Shown in pieces: positions 24,482 through 32,716 of a stretch of DNA of 64,000 bases (positions are counted from its first letter, which is position 1; each line of letters starts with the position of its first letter). The notes under the pieces were generated by a model. It did not search any database and was not told the origin of the DNA. It saw only the letters and a program-made list of their open reading frames with translations. The stretch lies in the NCBI GenBank assembly GCA_963742925.1, contig CAVUNV010000017.1, positions 32,130 to 96,129 on the forward strand, written 5' to 3'. The DNA comes from PALSA-612 sp963742925. GTDB lineage: Bacteria > Actinomycetota > Thermoleophilia > Gaiellales > Gaiellaceae. The translations under genes and the position numbers were made by a program.

Positions 24482-25021
24482 GTGATCCCGGAAGCACGAC
24501 TCGAGGACACCGGCGGCGGTCTCGCGCCCGCGACCGAAGGGTGGTTCGTGGTCAACGTTCGCGACGCGTCCTGGGTGACGAACGACGTGCTCGGGGCGTG
24601 CTGCATCTTCGAGGGCGGCGATGTGGACTTTCCGGAGCTCGGCTTCACGCTCGCCGTGCTCCAGCCCGGACAGTCAGGCGGCCGGTATCACCGCGAGTCC
24701 AACCAGGAGGACTTCCTCGTGCTCGCGGGCGAGTGTCTGCTGCTCATCGAGGGCGAGGAGCGGCGGCTCCGGGCATGGGACTTCGGGCATTGCCCGCCGG
24801 ACACCGAGCACGGCTTCGTCGGAGCCGGCGACGGGCCGTGCCTGATCTTTCTGACGGGCGGGCGGGCCGGCGAGAAGTCGATCGTCTATGTGCGTTCCGA
24901 GCTGGCGATCCGTCACGGCGCCGGCGTCGAGGCGGAGACGAGCTCACCTGCCGAGGCATATGCGCCGTTTCCGAGCTGGGAGCCGGGGCGACCGGACTTC
25001 ACCGGCATGCCCTGGGTGTAG
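24482..25021 (+). CDS. cupin-domain protein
   Basis: The 179-residue product has a cupin barrel: GFTLAVLQPGQSGGRYHRES (metal His region), then NQEDFLVLAGECLLLIEGEE and WDFGHCPPDTEHGFVGAGDG. The GTG at 24482 immediately follows the stop of the oxidoreductase (TAGGTG), so translational coupling is likely. Function unknown; perhaps a sugar or amine-metabolism accessory. Confidence 0.8.
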   Translation: MIPEARLEDTGGGLAPATEGWFVVNVRDASWVTNDVLGACCIFEGGDVDFPELGFTLAVLQPGQSGGRYHRESNQEDFLVLAGECLLLIEGEERRLRAWDFGHCPPDTEHGFVGAGDGPCLIFLTGGRAGEKSIVYVRSELAIRHGAGVEAETSSPAEAYAPFPSWEPGRPDFTGMPWV

Positions 25022-25024
25022 GGC

Positions 25025-25140
25025 CTAGCCTGCCTGCAGGGAGACGCTGAGCGCCTGCGTGCCCGCACTGCCCGCGGCGATGGTGAGGATGACGTCGACG
25101 TGCCCATCCCCGTGCCTTTTGCCGGAAGGGCGGCGAGGGG
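25025..25140 (-). pseudogene. possible displaced C-terminal coding remnant
   Basis: Just after the stop of the minus-strand propeller gene, another frame reads KRHGDGHVDVILTIAAGSAG and ends LSVSLQAG at 25025. It looks protein-like and may be the true end of the upstream gene after an indel, or a remnant. Confidence 0.3.
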
Positions 25141-26043
25141 CTATCCCACGGCGACGCCGCAGGGGCCGCTCGCGCCGGTGATGAAGCTCTCGTTGGCGCC
25201 CGTGCCGTCGAGCTTGGCCCGTCCGATGGTGGTGCCGTTGTCGGAGTTGCTGTTGCCCCAGTAGATGTAGCCACCTGCGACTGCGATTCCGCAGGCACCG
25301 CTCGCTCCGGTGATGAAGCGCTGGTTGACGCCGCTGCCGCTCAGGTTGGCGCGTCCGATCGAGGAGGGCGCGGTCGAGCCGAAGGCGCCGTAGTTCGTCC
25401 AGTAGATGTGGTTGGCGTAGATCGCTATCCCGGACGGGTTCTTCGCACCCTTGATGAAGTTGGCGTTGACGCCGGTGCCGTTCAGGTTGGCGCGCTCGAT
25501 CGTCGTCTTGACGCCTGAGGTCGCGAAGGCTCCCCAGTAGATGTGCTTGCCGTACACCGCCACGTAGAAGGGCCCGATCGTATGGATGAAGTTCTGCCGG
25601 ACGCCGCTGCCGTTCAGGTTGGCGCGTCCGATCGACGTGCCGCTATAGCCCGTCGTCCAGTAGATGTGCGCGTTGCCGACGGCGATCCCGCAGGGGCTGC
25701 CCGAGGCGATCTCGATGAACTTCGGGTTGACTCCGGTGCCGTCCAGGTTGGCACGCCCGATTGCACCCCCGTCTTCCTCCGCCCAGTAGACGTACCCGCC
25801 GTGCACGGCGACGCCGCAAGGCCTCGCCCCTCCATTCTTGATGAACGTCTCGTTCACGCCGGTTCCATCCAGGTTCGCCCGCCCGACCGAGGTCGACCCG
25901 TTACCGTCGTTTGCGAAGTAGAGAAACGCCTGGCCGGCAGCCTCAGACGACCTTGGCGCCACAATCGCCACGCCGATCAACGCCATGGCGACGAGCGTGA
26001 AGCTCACGCCGATCAATCGCGCTCTACCGCTCACAGGCCTCAC
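25141..26043 (-). CDS. secreted YWTD-type beta-propeller repeat protein
   Basis: After an N-terminal hydrophobic signal segment (LIGVSFTLVAMALIGVAIVA) come six repeats of about 42 residues with the pattern IGRANLDGTGVNxxFI and GIAVxxxxIYW, the low-density-lipoprotein-receptor YWTD/NHL kind of blade. It is probably an extracytoplasmic six-blade propeller, ligand unknown. Length 300; the last blade looks incomplete, and a possible continuation lies past the stop. An in-frame GTG at 26034 is an alternative start. Confidence 0.82.
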   Translation of the reverse strand: MRPVSGRARLIGVSFTLVAMALIGVAIVAPRSSEAAGQAFLYFANDGNGSTSVGRANLDGTGVNETFIKNGGARPCGVAVHGGYVYWAEEDGGAIGRANLDGTGVNPKFIEIASGSPCGIAVGNAHIYWTTGYSGTSIGRANLNGSGVRQNFIHTIGPFYVAVYGKHIYWGAFATSGVKTTIERANLNGTGVNANFIKGAKNPSGIAIYANHIYWTNYGAFGSTAPSSIGRANLSGSGVNQRFITGASGACGIAVAGGYIYWGNSNSDNGTTIGRAKLDGTGANESFITGASGPCGVAVG

Positions 26044-26146
26044 AAGCCTGCCTGGACGGGCGCGAGCACAGGCTCATGGCGGCGACCTTCTCACCGAAGG
26101 CGCATCGTGTCAACCGCCTCGAGGGTGCTCCTCGAGGCGGACGCCC

Positions 26147-26572
26147 TCAGCCCGTCGCGCTCCCGCCGGGTTGCGACAGCGCGATCAGGCCGGCGTTTGT
26201 CGGGGTGAATCGACAAGCGTCGAAGTAGAACTCCCGCAGGTCGTCGTCGAAATCGACGTGGAGCCACTCGCAGCCCGCGGTCTGCGCCTCGGCGACGGCG
26301 ACAGTGACGAGCTGCGTTCCGATCCCCTGCCTGCCGACGTGCGCGGTGACCATGGTGTCCAGGAGGAAGGCGTGCACGGCGCCGTCCCACGCCACGTTGA
26401 CGAAGCCGACGAGGACGCCGCGGTCGTCTCGCGCGCAGACCCAGCCGAGGCTGTGCTCGTGAACCTGCGCCTTCCAGTCGTCGTCGAGGACCGGATGGCC
26501 GAACGCCTCTGCGTGGAGTGCGTTCACCGATGCGTTGTCGAAGTCGCCACGCCAGTGGTACGTGAAGGCCAT
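26147..26572 (-). CDS. GNAT-family N-acetyltransferase
   Basis: The 141-residue protein (MAFTYHWRGDFDNASVNALH) has the acetyl-CoA binding stretch TMVTAHVGRQGIGTQLVTVA and a late LREFYFDACRF, typical of GNAT enzymes. The ATG at 26572 was chosen because a TAGGTT box sits 7 nt upstream; a longer frame would add 21 polar residues. Substrate unknown. Confidence 0.85.
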   Translation of the reverse strand: MAFTYHWRGDFDNASVNALHAEAFGHPVLDDDWKAQVHEHSLGWVCARDDRGVLVGFVNVAWDGAVHAFLLDTMVTAHVGRQGIGTQLVTVAVAEAQTAGCEWLHVDFDDDLREFYFDACRFTPTNAGLIALSQPGGSATG

Positions 26573-26579
26573 CGCAGCC

Positions 26580-26585
26580 AACCTA
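26580..26585 (-). promoter_or_regulatory. TAGGTT -10 box for leaderless GNAT gene
   Basis: On the minus strand TAGGTT ends 7 nt before the ATG at 26572. Confidence 0.5.
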
Positions 26586-26603
26586 TCGTCTGGCCGGCGA
26601 CTG

Positions 26604-27539
26604 TCAGATGTCGACGTGCGGCAGGTCGAGCTCACCCGCGCGCTCGTACGCGGCCAGCGCGATCGCGAGGTCCTGGATCGCGAGGCCGGTCGAGTCGAAC
26701 GCGGTGGTCTCGTCGGCCGAGCGGCGCCCGGGCGCGTCGCCGGTGAGCACCGCGCCGAGCTCGGTCACGTCCTCGCGCGCGAGCAGGCCCGCCTCGACGG
26801 CGTGGGCGAGGTCGCCGGCATGGCTCGCCTGCCCGTAGTCGTCGCAGAACGCGCTGACGCGGGCCAGCTCGGCCGCTGCGATCTCGCACTTGTCGGGCCC
26901 GTCGGCGCCCATCAGGCTGACGTGCTGGCCCGGGTGCAGCGAGCCTTCGCCGAGCAGGACGTGCTTGCCGGGCGTGACCGTGGCGACGACGTCGGCCGCG
27001 AGCGCGTCCTCGAGCGAGTCGGCGACACCGGCGCCGATCTCCCCGGCCGCGGCCTCGGCGCGGGTGCGATCGAGGTCGAAGACGCTCACTTCCCGGCCGC
27101 GGGCGAGGAACGTCCGCGCCACCGCCTTGCCGTTCACGCCGGCGCCGATCACGGCCGTGGTCGTCGCGTCCTCACGTCCCAGCACCTCGGCGGCGAGCAC
27201 TGCGGCCGCACCCGTCCGCAACGCGGTCAGCGACGCCGCGTCCAGGATCGCCAGCAACCGCCCGCAGGAGGCGTCCGAGAGCAGCACCGTGCCCATCACG
27301 GTCGGCAGGCCGCGTGACGGATTCCCCGGGAACGAGCTGATCCATTTCAGCAGCGCGAAGCCGCCGCCGTGCGCAGGCATGGCGCGGAAGTCCCCGGCCG
27401 GGTACGCCGGCACGTAGACCTTGGCCGGCATCGTCCACTCGCCCTTCGCGTAGGCGACGAACGCCTCCCGGACCGCGTCGAGCGCCCGCTCGGGCGTGAC
27501 TGCTTCGTAGACGTCCTGGGCGCGGAAGAGGGGCGGCAC
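26604..27539 (-). CDS. ornithine cyclodeaminase/mu-crystallin family dehydrogenase
   Basis: The 311-residue protein has the family N-terminus, ALLKWISSFPGNPSRGLPTV, and the NAD(P) site TTTAVIGAGVNGKAVARTFL. Members reduce cyclic imines, act as alanine dehydrogenases or as cyclodeaminases. The GTG at 27539 directly follows the pntB stop (TAGGTG), so it is the last gene of the transhydrogenase operon; a supply of NADPH from that enzyme would suit a reductase. The link is inferred. Confidence 0.85.
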   Translation of the reverse strand: MPPLFRAQDVYEAVTPERALDAVREAFVAYAKGEWTMPAKVYVPAYPAGDFRAMPAHGGGFALLKWISSFPGNPSRGLPTVMGTVLLSDASCGRLLAILDAASLTALRTGAAAVLAAEVLGREDATTTAVIGAGVNGKAVARTFLARGREVSVFDLDRTRAEAAAGEIGAGVADSLEDALAADVVATVTPGKHVLLGEGSLHPGQHVSLMGADGPDKCEIAAAELARVSAFCDDYGQASHAGDLAHAVEAGLLAREDVTELGAVLTGDAPGRRSADETTAFDSTGLAIQDLAIALAAYERAGELDLPHVDI

Positions 27540-28958
27540 CTAAACGGTCTTGACGGCGGTCACGAGCTTCTCGACCGACGACTTGGCGTCGCCGAACAGC
27601 ATCACCGTCTTCGGGTCGACGAACAGCGGGTTGTCGATCCCCGCGAAGCCGGGATTCATGCTCCGCTTCAGCACGACCACGTTGTGGGCGTGGTCGACGT
27701 TCAGGATCGGCATCCCGTAGATCGGGCTCGAGGTGTCGCTGCGGGCGGCCGGGTTGGTGACGTCGTTCGCGCCGATCACGAGCGCCACGTCCGTCTGGTC
27801 GAACGCCGGGTTGATCTCGTCCATCTCCTTGAGCTGGTCGTAGGGCACGTTCGCCTCCGCGAGCAGCACGTTCATGTGGCCCGGCATCCGGCCCGCGACG
27901 GGATGGATCGCGTACTTGACGTCGACGCCCCGCTTCTCGAGCTGGTCGGCGAGCTCGCGGACGGCGTGCTGCGCTTGCGCGACCGCGAGCCCGTAGCCCG
28001 GAACGATGACGACGCGCTGTGCGTAGGCGAGCATCACCGCCACGTCCTCGGGAGTGGTCGGCCGTACCGCGCCACCGGAGGCCTCGATCGCCTCCGCCGT
28101 CACCTGGAGCGTCCCGAACCCGCCGAAGACGACGTTGGCCACGGAGCGGCCCATGGCACGCGCCATCATCAGCGTCAGCAGCGTCCCCGACGCGCCGACG
28201 AGCATCCCGCTCACGATCAGCACGTTCTGGTGGAGCACGAATCCCGTGAGCGCCGTGGCGACACCTGTGAACGCATTCAGCAGCGCGATCACGACCGGCA
28301 TGTCGGCGCCGCCGATCGGGAGCACGAACAGCGCGCCGAACGCGAGGGAGCCGAGGATGATCAGGGCGAGAACCCACTGGTGCTCGTAGCCGGCGACGAT
28401 CGTGATGCCGAGCCCGAACAGCGCGGCGAGCAGCGCCAGGTTGCCGTACTGCTGCCCCGGGTACTGGATCGGTCTGCCGCCGATCAGCTCCTGGAGCTTG
28501 GCGAAGGCGACCATGCTGCCCATGAACGAGATCGAGCCGATCATCGCCGACAGGACGATGGCCGTCGACGTGCTGAGCGGCAGACGCGCGGCCGGGGGCG
28601 CATGGTTGTGGAAGTCCGCGAACGCGATCAGCGCCGCTGCGCCGCCGCCGACGCCGTTGAACAGCGCCACCATCTGCGGCATCGCAGTCATCTTCACGGC
28701 GCGGGCCGCGTACGCGCCGATCGGTGCCGAGATCGCCATCACGACCAGCACCGGCCAGATGTTCTTGACGCTCGGCTGGAAGAACGTGGCGACGATCGCC
28801 ACGGCCATGCCGAAGGCGCCGATCCAGTTGCCCTTGCGCGCGTGCGCGGGATTGGACAGGAAGCGCAGCGCGAGGATGAAGGAGACGATCGCGACGATGT
28901 AGGCGAGCGAGATCCAGTCGGTCCGGCTGATGCTCGCGAGCGGCATCGTGAGCGTCAC
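27540..28958 (-). CDS. pntB: NAD(P) transhydrogenase subunit beta
   Basis: The 472-residue protein has about nine membrane spans and a C-terminal NADP(H) domain with IVPGYGLAVAQAQHAVRELA and GANDVTNPAARSDTSSPIYG, then KRSMNPGFAGIDNPLF. With the alpha subunits it couples proton entry to NADPH formation in the cytoplasmic membrane. The GTG start overlaps the upstream stop (GTGA). Confidence 0.95.
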   Translation of the reverse strand: MTLTMPLASISRTDWISLAYIVAIVSFILALRFLSNPAHARKGNWIGAFGMAVAIVATFFQPSVKNIWPVLVVMAISAPIGAYAARAVKMTAMPQMVALFNGVGGGAAALIAFADFHNHAPPAARLPLSTSTAIVLSAMIGSISFMGSMVAFAKLQELIGGRPIQYPGQQYGNLALLAALFGLGITIVAGYEHQWVLALIILGSLAFGALFVLPIGGADMPVVIALLNAFTGVATALTGFVLHQNVLIVSGMLVGASGTLLTLMMARAMGRSVANVVFGGFGTLQVTAEAIEASGGAVRPTTPEDVAVMLAYAQRVVIVPGYGLAVAQAQHAVRELADQLEKRGVDVKYAIHPVAGRMPGHMNVLLAEANVPYDQLKEMDEINPAFDQTDVALVIGANDVTNPAARSDTSSPIYGMPILNVDHAHNVVVLKRSMNPGFAGIDNPLFVDPKTVMLFGDAKSSVEKLVTAVKTV

Positions 28959-29272
28959 TCGGGCTTCTCCGCTTGCTCGGGCGCCGGCTTCCGCCGCTTG
29001 AACATCTCCAGCATGCGGTCGGTGACGACGAAGCCGCCGACGACGTTGATGGTGCCGAGCGCGACGGCTGTCAGCGTGATGACGTGCAGCCAGATCGGCT
29101 GTCCGTCGATGCTCGCCACGAAGATCGCGCCCACGACGATGATGCCGTGAATCGCGTTCGTGCCCGACATCAGCGGGGTGTGGAGCAGCGTCGGGACCTT
29201 CGAGATCACCTCGACGCCGAGGAAAGCTGCGAGAACGAGGACGGTCAGCTCGATCAGAAAGCTCGTGTTCAC
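28955..29272 (-). CDS. pntAB: NAD(P) transhydrogenase subunit alpha, part 2 (membrane)
   Basis: This 105-residue membrane subunit (MNTSFLIELTVLVLAAFLGV, LLHTPLMSGTNAIHGIIVVG, GTINVVGGFVVTDRMLEMF) is the separate alpha-2 polypeptide of three-subunit transhydrogenases. Start and stop both overlap neighbouring genes by 4 nt (GTGA), indicating tight coupling. Confidence 0.94.
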   Translation of the reverse strand: MNTSFLIELTVLVLAAFLGVEVISKVPTLLHTPLMSGTNAIHGIIVVGAIFVASIDGQPIWLHVITLTAVALGTINVVGGFVVTDRMLEMFKRRKPAPEQAEKPE

Positions 29273-30357
29273 GCGGTTTCGTCCTTTCTCGTCACGCAGG
29301 CGCCTGCCGTGATCTCGTCCGAGAAGTCGAGGGCCAGCGTGCCCTCGGGGGCGAGGTGGGTGAGCAGCGCCGAGACGTTGCGGGCGTAGAGTTGGCTCGC
29401 GTGCGTCGGCATCGTGCTCGGCAGGTTCGTGAAGCCGACGATCGTGACGCCGCCCTCCACGGTCTCCTCGCCGGGCCTGGTCAGCTCGCAGTTGCCGCCG
29501 GTCTCGGCGGCGAGGTCGACGATCACGGAGCCCGGTCGCATGGCGTGGACGGCGGCGGCGGGGATCAGCTTCGGGGCCGGGCGGCCGGGGATCGCCGCGG
29601 TGGTGATGACGACGTCGAAGTCGGGCAGGCGCTTCTCGAGCTCCGATTGCTGCTGTGCCTGTTGCTCGGGTGTCAGCTCGGTCGCGTAGCCGCCCTCGGT
29701 CTCCTCGCCGCGGATGCCGAGGTCGAGGAAGATCGCGCCCAGCGACTCGACCTGCTCGCGCACGACGGGCCGGACGTCGAAGCCGGATACCACGGCGCCG
29801 AGGCGGCGCGCTGTCGCGATCGCCTGCAGGCCCGCGACGCCGGCTCCGAGCACGAGCACCTTGGCCGGCGGGACCGTGCCGGCCGCCGTCGTCAGCATCG
29901 GGAAGAACTTCGGCAGCCGCTCGGCGGCGAGCAGCGCGCCCTTGTAGCCGGACACGGTCGCCTGCGAGGAGAGCGCGTCCATCGGCTGCGCTCGCGTGAT
30001 CCGCGGGATCGACTCCATCGCGAACGCGACCACTCCGGCGGCCGCGAGCCGGTCGATCCCTTCCCGGTCGGTGAGCGGCTGCAGGAAGGCGATCAGCACG
30101 TCGCCCTGCCGCAGCCGGCCGGCTTCCTCCGCCGTCGGCTTCTGCACCTTGGCGATCGCCTCGGCCTGGCCGAGGACATCGTCCACGACGCTCGCTCCCG
30201 CGTCCGTGAACGCCGCGTCGGGGAACGACGCCGCCTCGCCCGCGCCCTTCTCCACGAGGACGTCGAAGCCGGAGCCCGTCAGACGGGAGACCACGTCGGG
30301 CACGAGCGCCACGCGCCGCTCGCCGGACGCGGTCTCTCTCGGAACGCCGATGCGCAT
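29269..30357 (-). CDS. pntAA: NAD(P) transhydrogenase subunit alpha, part 1 (NAD-binding)
   Basis: This soluble alpha-1 subunit starts MRIGVPRETASGERRVALVP and has the NAD site KVLVLGAGVAGLQAIATARR followed by SGFDVRP. It hands hydride from NADH to the beta subunit. The ATG at 30357 (362 residues) is preferred over one 21 nt upstream because a TAGAGT box ends 10 nt before it. Confidence 0.94.
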   Translation of the reverse strand: MRIGVPRETASGERRVALVPDVVSRLTGSGFDVLVEKGAGEAASFPDAAFTDAGASVVDDVLGQAEAIAKVQKPTAEEAGRLRQGDVLIAFLQPLTDREGIDRLAAAGVVAFAMESIPRITRAQPMDALSSQATVSGYKGALLAAERLPKFFPMLTTAAGTVPPAKVLVLGAGVAGLQAIATARRLGAVVSGFDVRPVVREQVESLGAIFLDLGIRGEETEGGYATELTPEQQAQQQSELEKRLPDFDVVITTAAIPGRPAPKLIPAAAVHAMRPGSVIVDLAAETGGNCELTRPGEETVEGGVTIVGFTNLPSTMPTHASQLYARNVSALLTHLAPEGTLALDFSDEITAGACVTRKDETA

Positions 30358-30367
30358 GCCGTGAGCA

Positions 30368-30373
30368 ACTCTA
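30368..30373 (-). promoter_or_regulatory. TAGAGT -10 box for the leaderless transhydrogenase operon
   Basis: On the minus strand TAGAGT ends 10 nt before the ATG at 30357. Confidence 0.5.
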
Positions 30374-30437
30374 TGCAAGCGCGTCGGACGGGCGGAGGGG
30401 AAGGAGCAGGGCTCGCGGCCGAGAACTCACTCGGGCG

Positions 30438-31082
30438 ATGTCGACGTTGTCTGGCGCCTTGATGCGAAACGCCGCCCGGCCGGATGACGCCCCCGGCTTG
30501 CTGGCACTATCCCGGGGGGTCGAGGCGAGGGATCCGCACTCGTCCGGCCACGCCGAGCGGGTGGGCGTGATGGCGGAAGTGGTCGCGGCCCGGCTCGGCT
30601 GGGACGACGAGGACATCGAGCTGCTGCGGCTCGGTGCAGCGCTGCACGACATCGGCAAGCTCGCGGTGCCCGAGCGGATTCTCCGCAAGCCCGGCCCGCT
30701 CGACGACGCCGAGCTGGCCGAGATGCGCCGCCATCCCGAGGTGGGGGCGCGGATGGTCGCGAACGTCAGAGCGCTCCGGCTCGCGGTGCCCGCCGTGCTC
30801 TACCACCACGAGCGCTGGGACGGTCAGGGTTATCCGGTCGGCATCGAGGGCGACGCGATCCCGTGCGAGGCACGCGTGCTGGCCGTCGTCGACGCGTTCG
30901 ACGCCATGACGACGGATCGCGCCTACCGGCGCGCGATCTCGAGCGAGCTCGCAGTCGCGGAGCTCGAGCGCTGCTCGGGCACGCAGTTCGACCCGGAGGT
31001 CGTCCGCATCTTCGCCGCGGCCTGGCGCGACGGCTCGCTGGCCGACGCGACGCTCAGGCTCGAACAGCTAGCGACGGGATAG
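30438..31082 (+). CDS. HD-GYP domain protein (probable cyclic-di-GMP phosphodiesterase)
   Basis: The 214-residue protein is a stand-alone HD-GYP domain: HSSGHAERVGVMAEVVAARL, LGAALHDIGKLAVPERIL (HD), YHHERWDGQGYPVGI (GYP variant: GYP present in DGQGYP) and AVVDAFDAMTTDRAYR. It likely hydrolyses cyclic-di-GMP and related dinucleotides in the cytoplasm. No sensor domain is fused. Confidence 0.9.
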   Translation: MSTLSGALMRNAARPDDAPGLLALSRGVEARDPHSSGHAERVGVMAEVVAARLGWDDEDIELLRLGAALHDIGKLAVPERILRKPGPLDDAELAEMRRHPEVGARMVANVRALRLAVPAVLYHHERWDGQGYPVGIEGDAIPCEARVLAVVDAFDAMTTDRAYRRAISSELAVAELERCSGTQFDPEVVRIFAAAWRDGSLADATLRLEQLATG

Positions 31083-31095
31083 CGTGTCCGCCCGG

Positions 31096-31175
31096 CGCTG
31101 ATCGGCTAGCCGATCAGCGGTGTCTGACGCTGCTGCGTAGCAGGGTCAGACCCGGTGCCGGAGAGGTGCCAGACC
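31096..31175. repeat. cluster of palindromes between two convergent genes
   Basis: Positions 31096-31119 are a perfect 24-nt palindrome (arms CGCTGATCGGCT / AGCCGATCAGCG). It is followed by GTCTGAC (31122-31128) facing GTCAGAC (31145-31151), with an inner CTGCT-GCGT-AGCAG hairpin, and CAGGGTC facing GACCCTG. It may serve as a bidirectional terminator and belongs to the CAGAC-type palindromes seen elsewhere. Confidence 0.6.
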
Positions 31176-31198
31176 CTGGGGCGTGGCCGGATCGGACC

Positions 31199-32267
31199 TC
31201 AGAGCGCTGACCAGATCTCGAGCTTCTGGCGCACGCGGCGGATGACCTCGTCCGTGAACTCGCTCGTCGAGGCGTGGCCGCCCAGGTCGGCGGTTCGCGT
31301 CCCTTCCGCGACTGCCTCCAGGCACGACTCGCGGATCGCCCGGGCGACCTCGTCTCCGTCCGGGCAGGAAGGAAAGGAGCGCGGCCGCGGCGAGGATCAT
31401 CGCCATCGGGTTCGCGACGTTCTTGCCCCTGAGCGACGGTGCCGTCCCGTGGGCGGCCTCCGCCAGAACGACGCTCGGAACATAGTCCCCGCCGAAGGCG
31501 ACGACCAGCGACTCTGACCCTGCGATCGAGCCGAACAGGGGCAGGACGAGATCGGAGAGGATGTCGCCGTCGCGGTTGAGCGCCGGGATCACGAGCGGGT
31601 CGCCGCTGGAGGAGAGCAGCAGCGCGAAGGTCGCGTCGATGAGCTGCGGCTGGTAGACGACGTCCGGATGGCGCTCGGCGGCTGCGTCCATCTCCTCTTT
31701 GAGCATGCCCTCGTAGACCGGGCTGACCGTGAACTTCGGGCCGCCGAACACGCGGGCGCCGGTGCGCTCGGCGAGCCGGAACGAGAACTCGGCGACCGCG
31801 TGGCAGATGCGCCGCTCGATCCGCTCCGTGCGGAAGGCGACCTCGTCGTCGCCCGAGCCCTCGCGCCACTCCTTCGCGCCGTATGCGTCGCCGACGGCCA
31901 TGCGCACGACCGAGATCGGTGCGTGGACGCCGCCGAGCGGCGCGATGCCCGGGATCCGCCGGCCGGTGCGGACGATCACGCGGCCGCCGATCTCCTCCCG
32001 CAGGATCCGGTTCGGCGTCCCGACGTCGCCCGCCTGCTCCGGCGTGATCGTCGCCGCCTTCAGCCCGAGGCCGTGCTCGCGGACGGCGGCGGCCGCCTCG
32101 TGCACGACACGGTTCTGCGTCGCGCGACGGTGCTCGAGCGACAGGTCGAAGCGGAGGAACTCGAGCGTGACCCCGGTGACGTCGGCCGCGAGGACGCGCA
32201 GCGCCTCCTCCAGCAGCTCCTGGCCGGTCTCGTCCCCTTCGAGGACGACGATCGTGTTCCCGTTCAC
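31199..32267 (-). CDS. isocitrate/isopropylmalate dehydrogenase family protein (frameshifted in this sequence)
   Basis: The frame from the GTG at 32267 reads NGNTIVVLEGDETGQELLEE and later GARVFGGPKFTVSPVYEGML, NRDGDILSDLVLPLFGSIAG and AEAAHGTAPSLRGKNVANPM, typical of NAD(P)-dependent beta-decarboxylating dehydrogenases. The N-terminal EGDETG replaces the usual GDGIG. One extra G in GGG at 31362-31364 shifts the frame; correcting it gives DEVARAIRESCLEAVAEGTR to EIWSAL at 31199, 355 residues. Substrate unknown; isocitrate, isopropylmalate or homologues are possible. Confidence 0.82.
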
Positions 32268-32274
32268 GTACGCG

Positions 32275-32280
32275 ATTCTA
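32275..32280 (-). promoter_or_regulatory. TAGAAT -10 box for the leaderless dehydrogenase gene
   Basis: On the minus strand TAGAAT ends 7 nt before the GTG at 32267. Confidence 0.5.
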
Positions 32281-32399
32281 CGTGGGCCATCCGGCCGGAA
32301 GAAACGCGTAAATACGCAAGCAATTGGTTCGGGTGGATTCGCCCGACCCTTTTCTCTAGGCTATGCGTACTGCGGCGAACCAACGAAGGAGGGAAGCTC

Positions 32400-32594
32400 G
32401 TGGCTCGAAAGACAGTCCTGGTGTGCGACAGCTGTGGCACGGAAGTCGGCGATGGGAAAGGAGCAGTGATGCGCGTCAATTACACCGACGCGCGGCGCGG
32501 CTCCAAGCAGGCGGATCTTTGCGACGGCTGCGCCGGCCAGTTGCCGGGCTCGGCCGTCGCCCGGCGCGGCCGCCGGCCGAAGGCCGTCGCGTAG
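32400..32594 (+). CDS. small zinc-ribbon protein with AT-hook-like tail
   Basis: The 64-residue protein MARKTVLVCDSCGTEVGDGK has two CxxC pairs (CDSC and CDGC) and a basic tail RRGRRPKAVA that resembles an AT-hook. The GTG at 32400 has a clear AAGGAGGG six bases upstream, and a TAGGCT box at 32357 suggests a 30-40 nt leader. It is probably a small DNA- or protein-binding factor; no function can be assigned. Confidence 0.75.
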   Translation: MARKTVLVCDSCGTEVGDGKGAVMRVNYTDARRGSKQADLCDGCAGQLPGSAVARRGRRPKAVA

Positions 32595-32603
32595 GGAAGA
32601 CCT

Positions 32604-32650
32604 GAGCGGGGGACAGACTGCAGTCTGTCCCCCGCTCGCCCGTTTTTCTC
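32604..32650 (+). terminator. intrinsic terminator after the zinc-ribbon gene
   Basis: A perfect 17-bp inverted repeat (32604-32620 against 32621-32637, core GGACAGACT / AGTCTGTCC) is followed by GCCCGTTTTTC. It fits a Rho-independent terminator made from a CAGAC-type palindrome. Confidence 0.75.
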
Positions 32651-32703
32651 GCTCTTTCCTCGGTTCCCCGCCTGCCGCGCCCGGAACCGTCTCGCGGCGT
32701 CCG

Positions 32704-32709
32704 TAGACT
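32704..32709 (+). promoter_or_regulatory. TAGACT -10 box for leaderless addB
   Basis: TAGACT ends 7 nt before the ATG at 32717; no ribosome-binding site is visible. Confidence 0.55.
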
Positions 32710-32716
32710 GGCGGCG

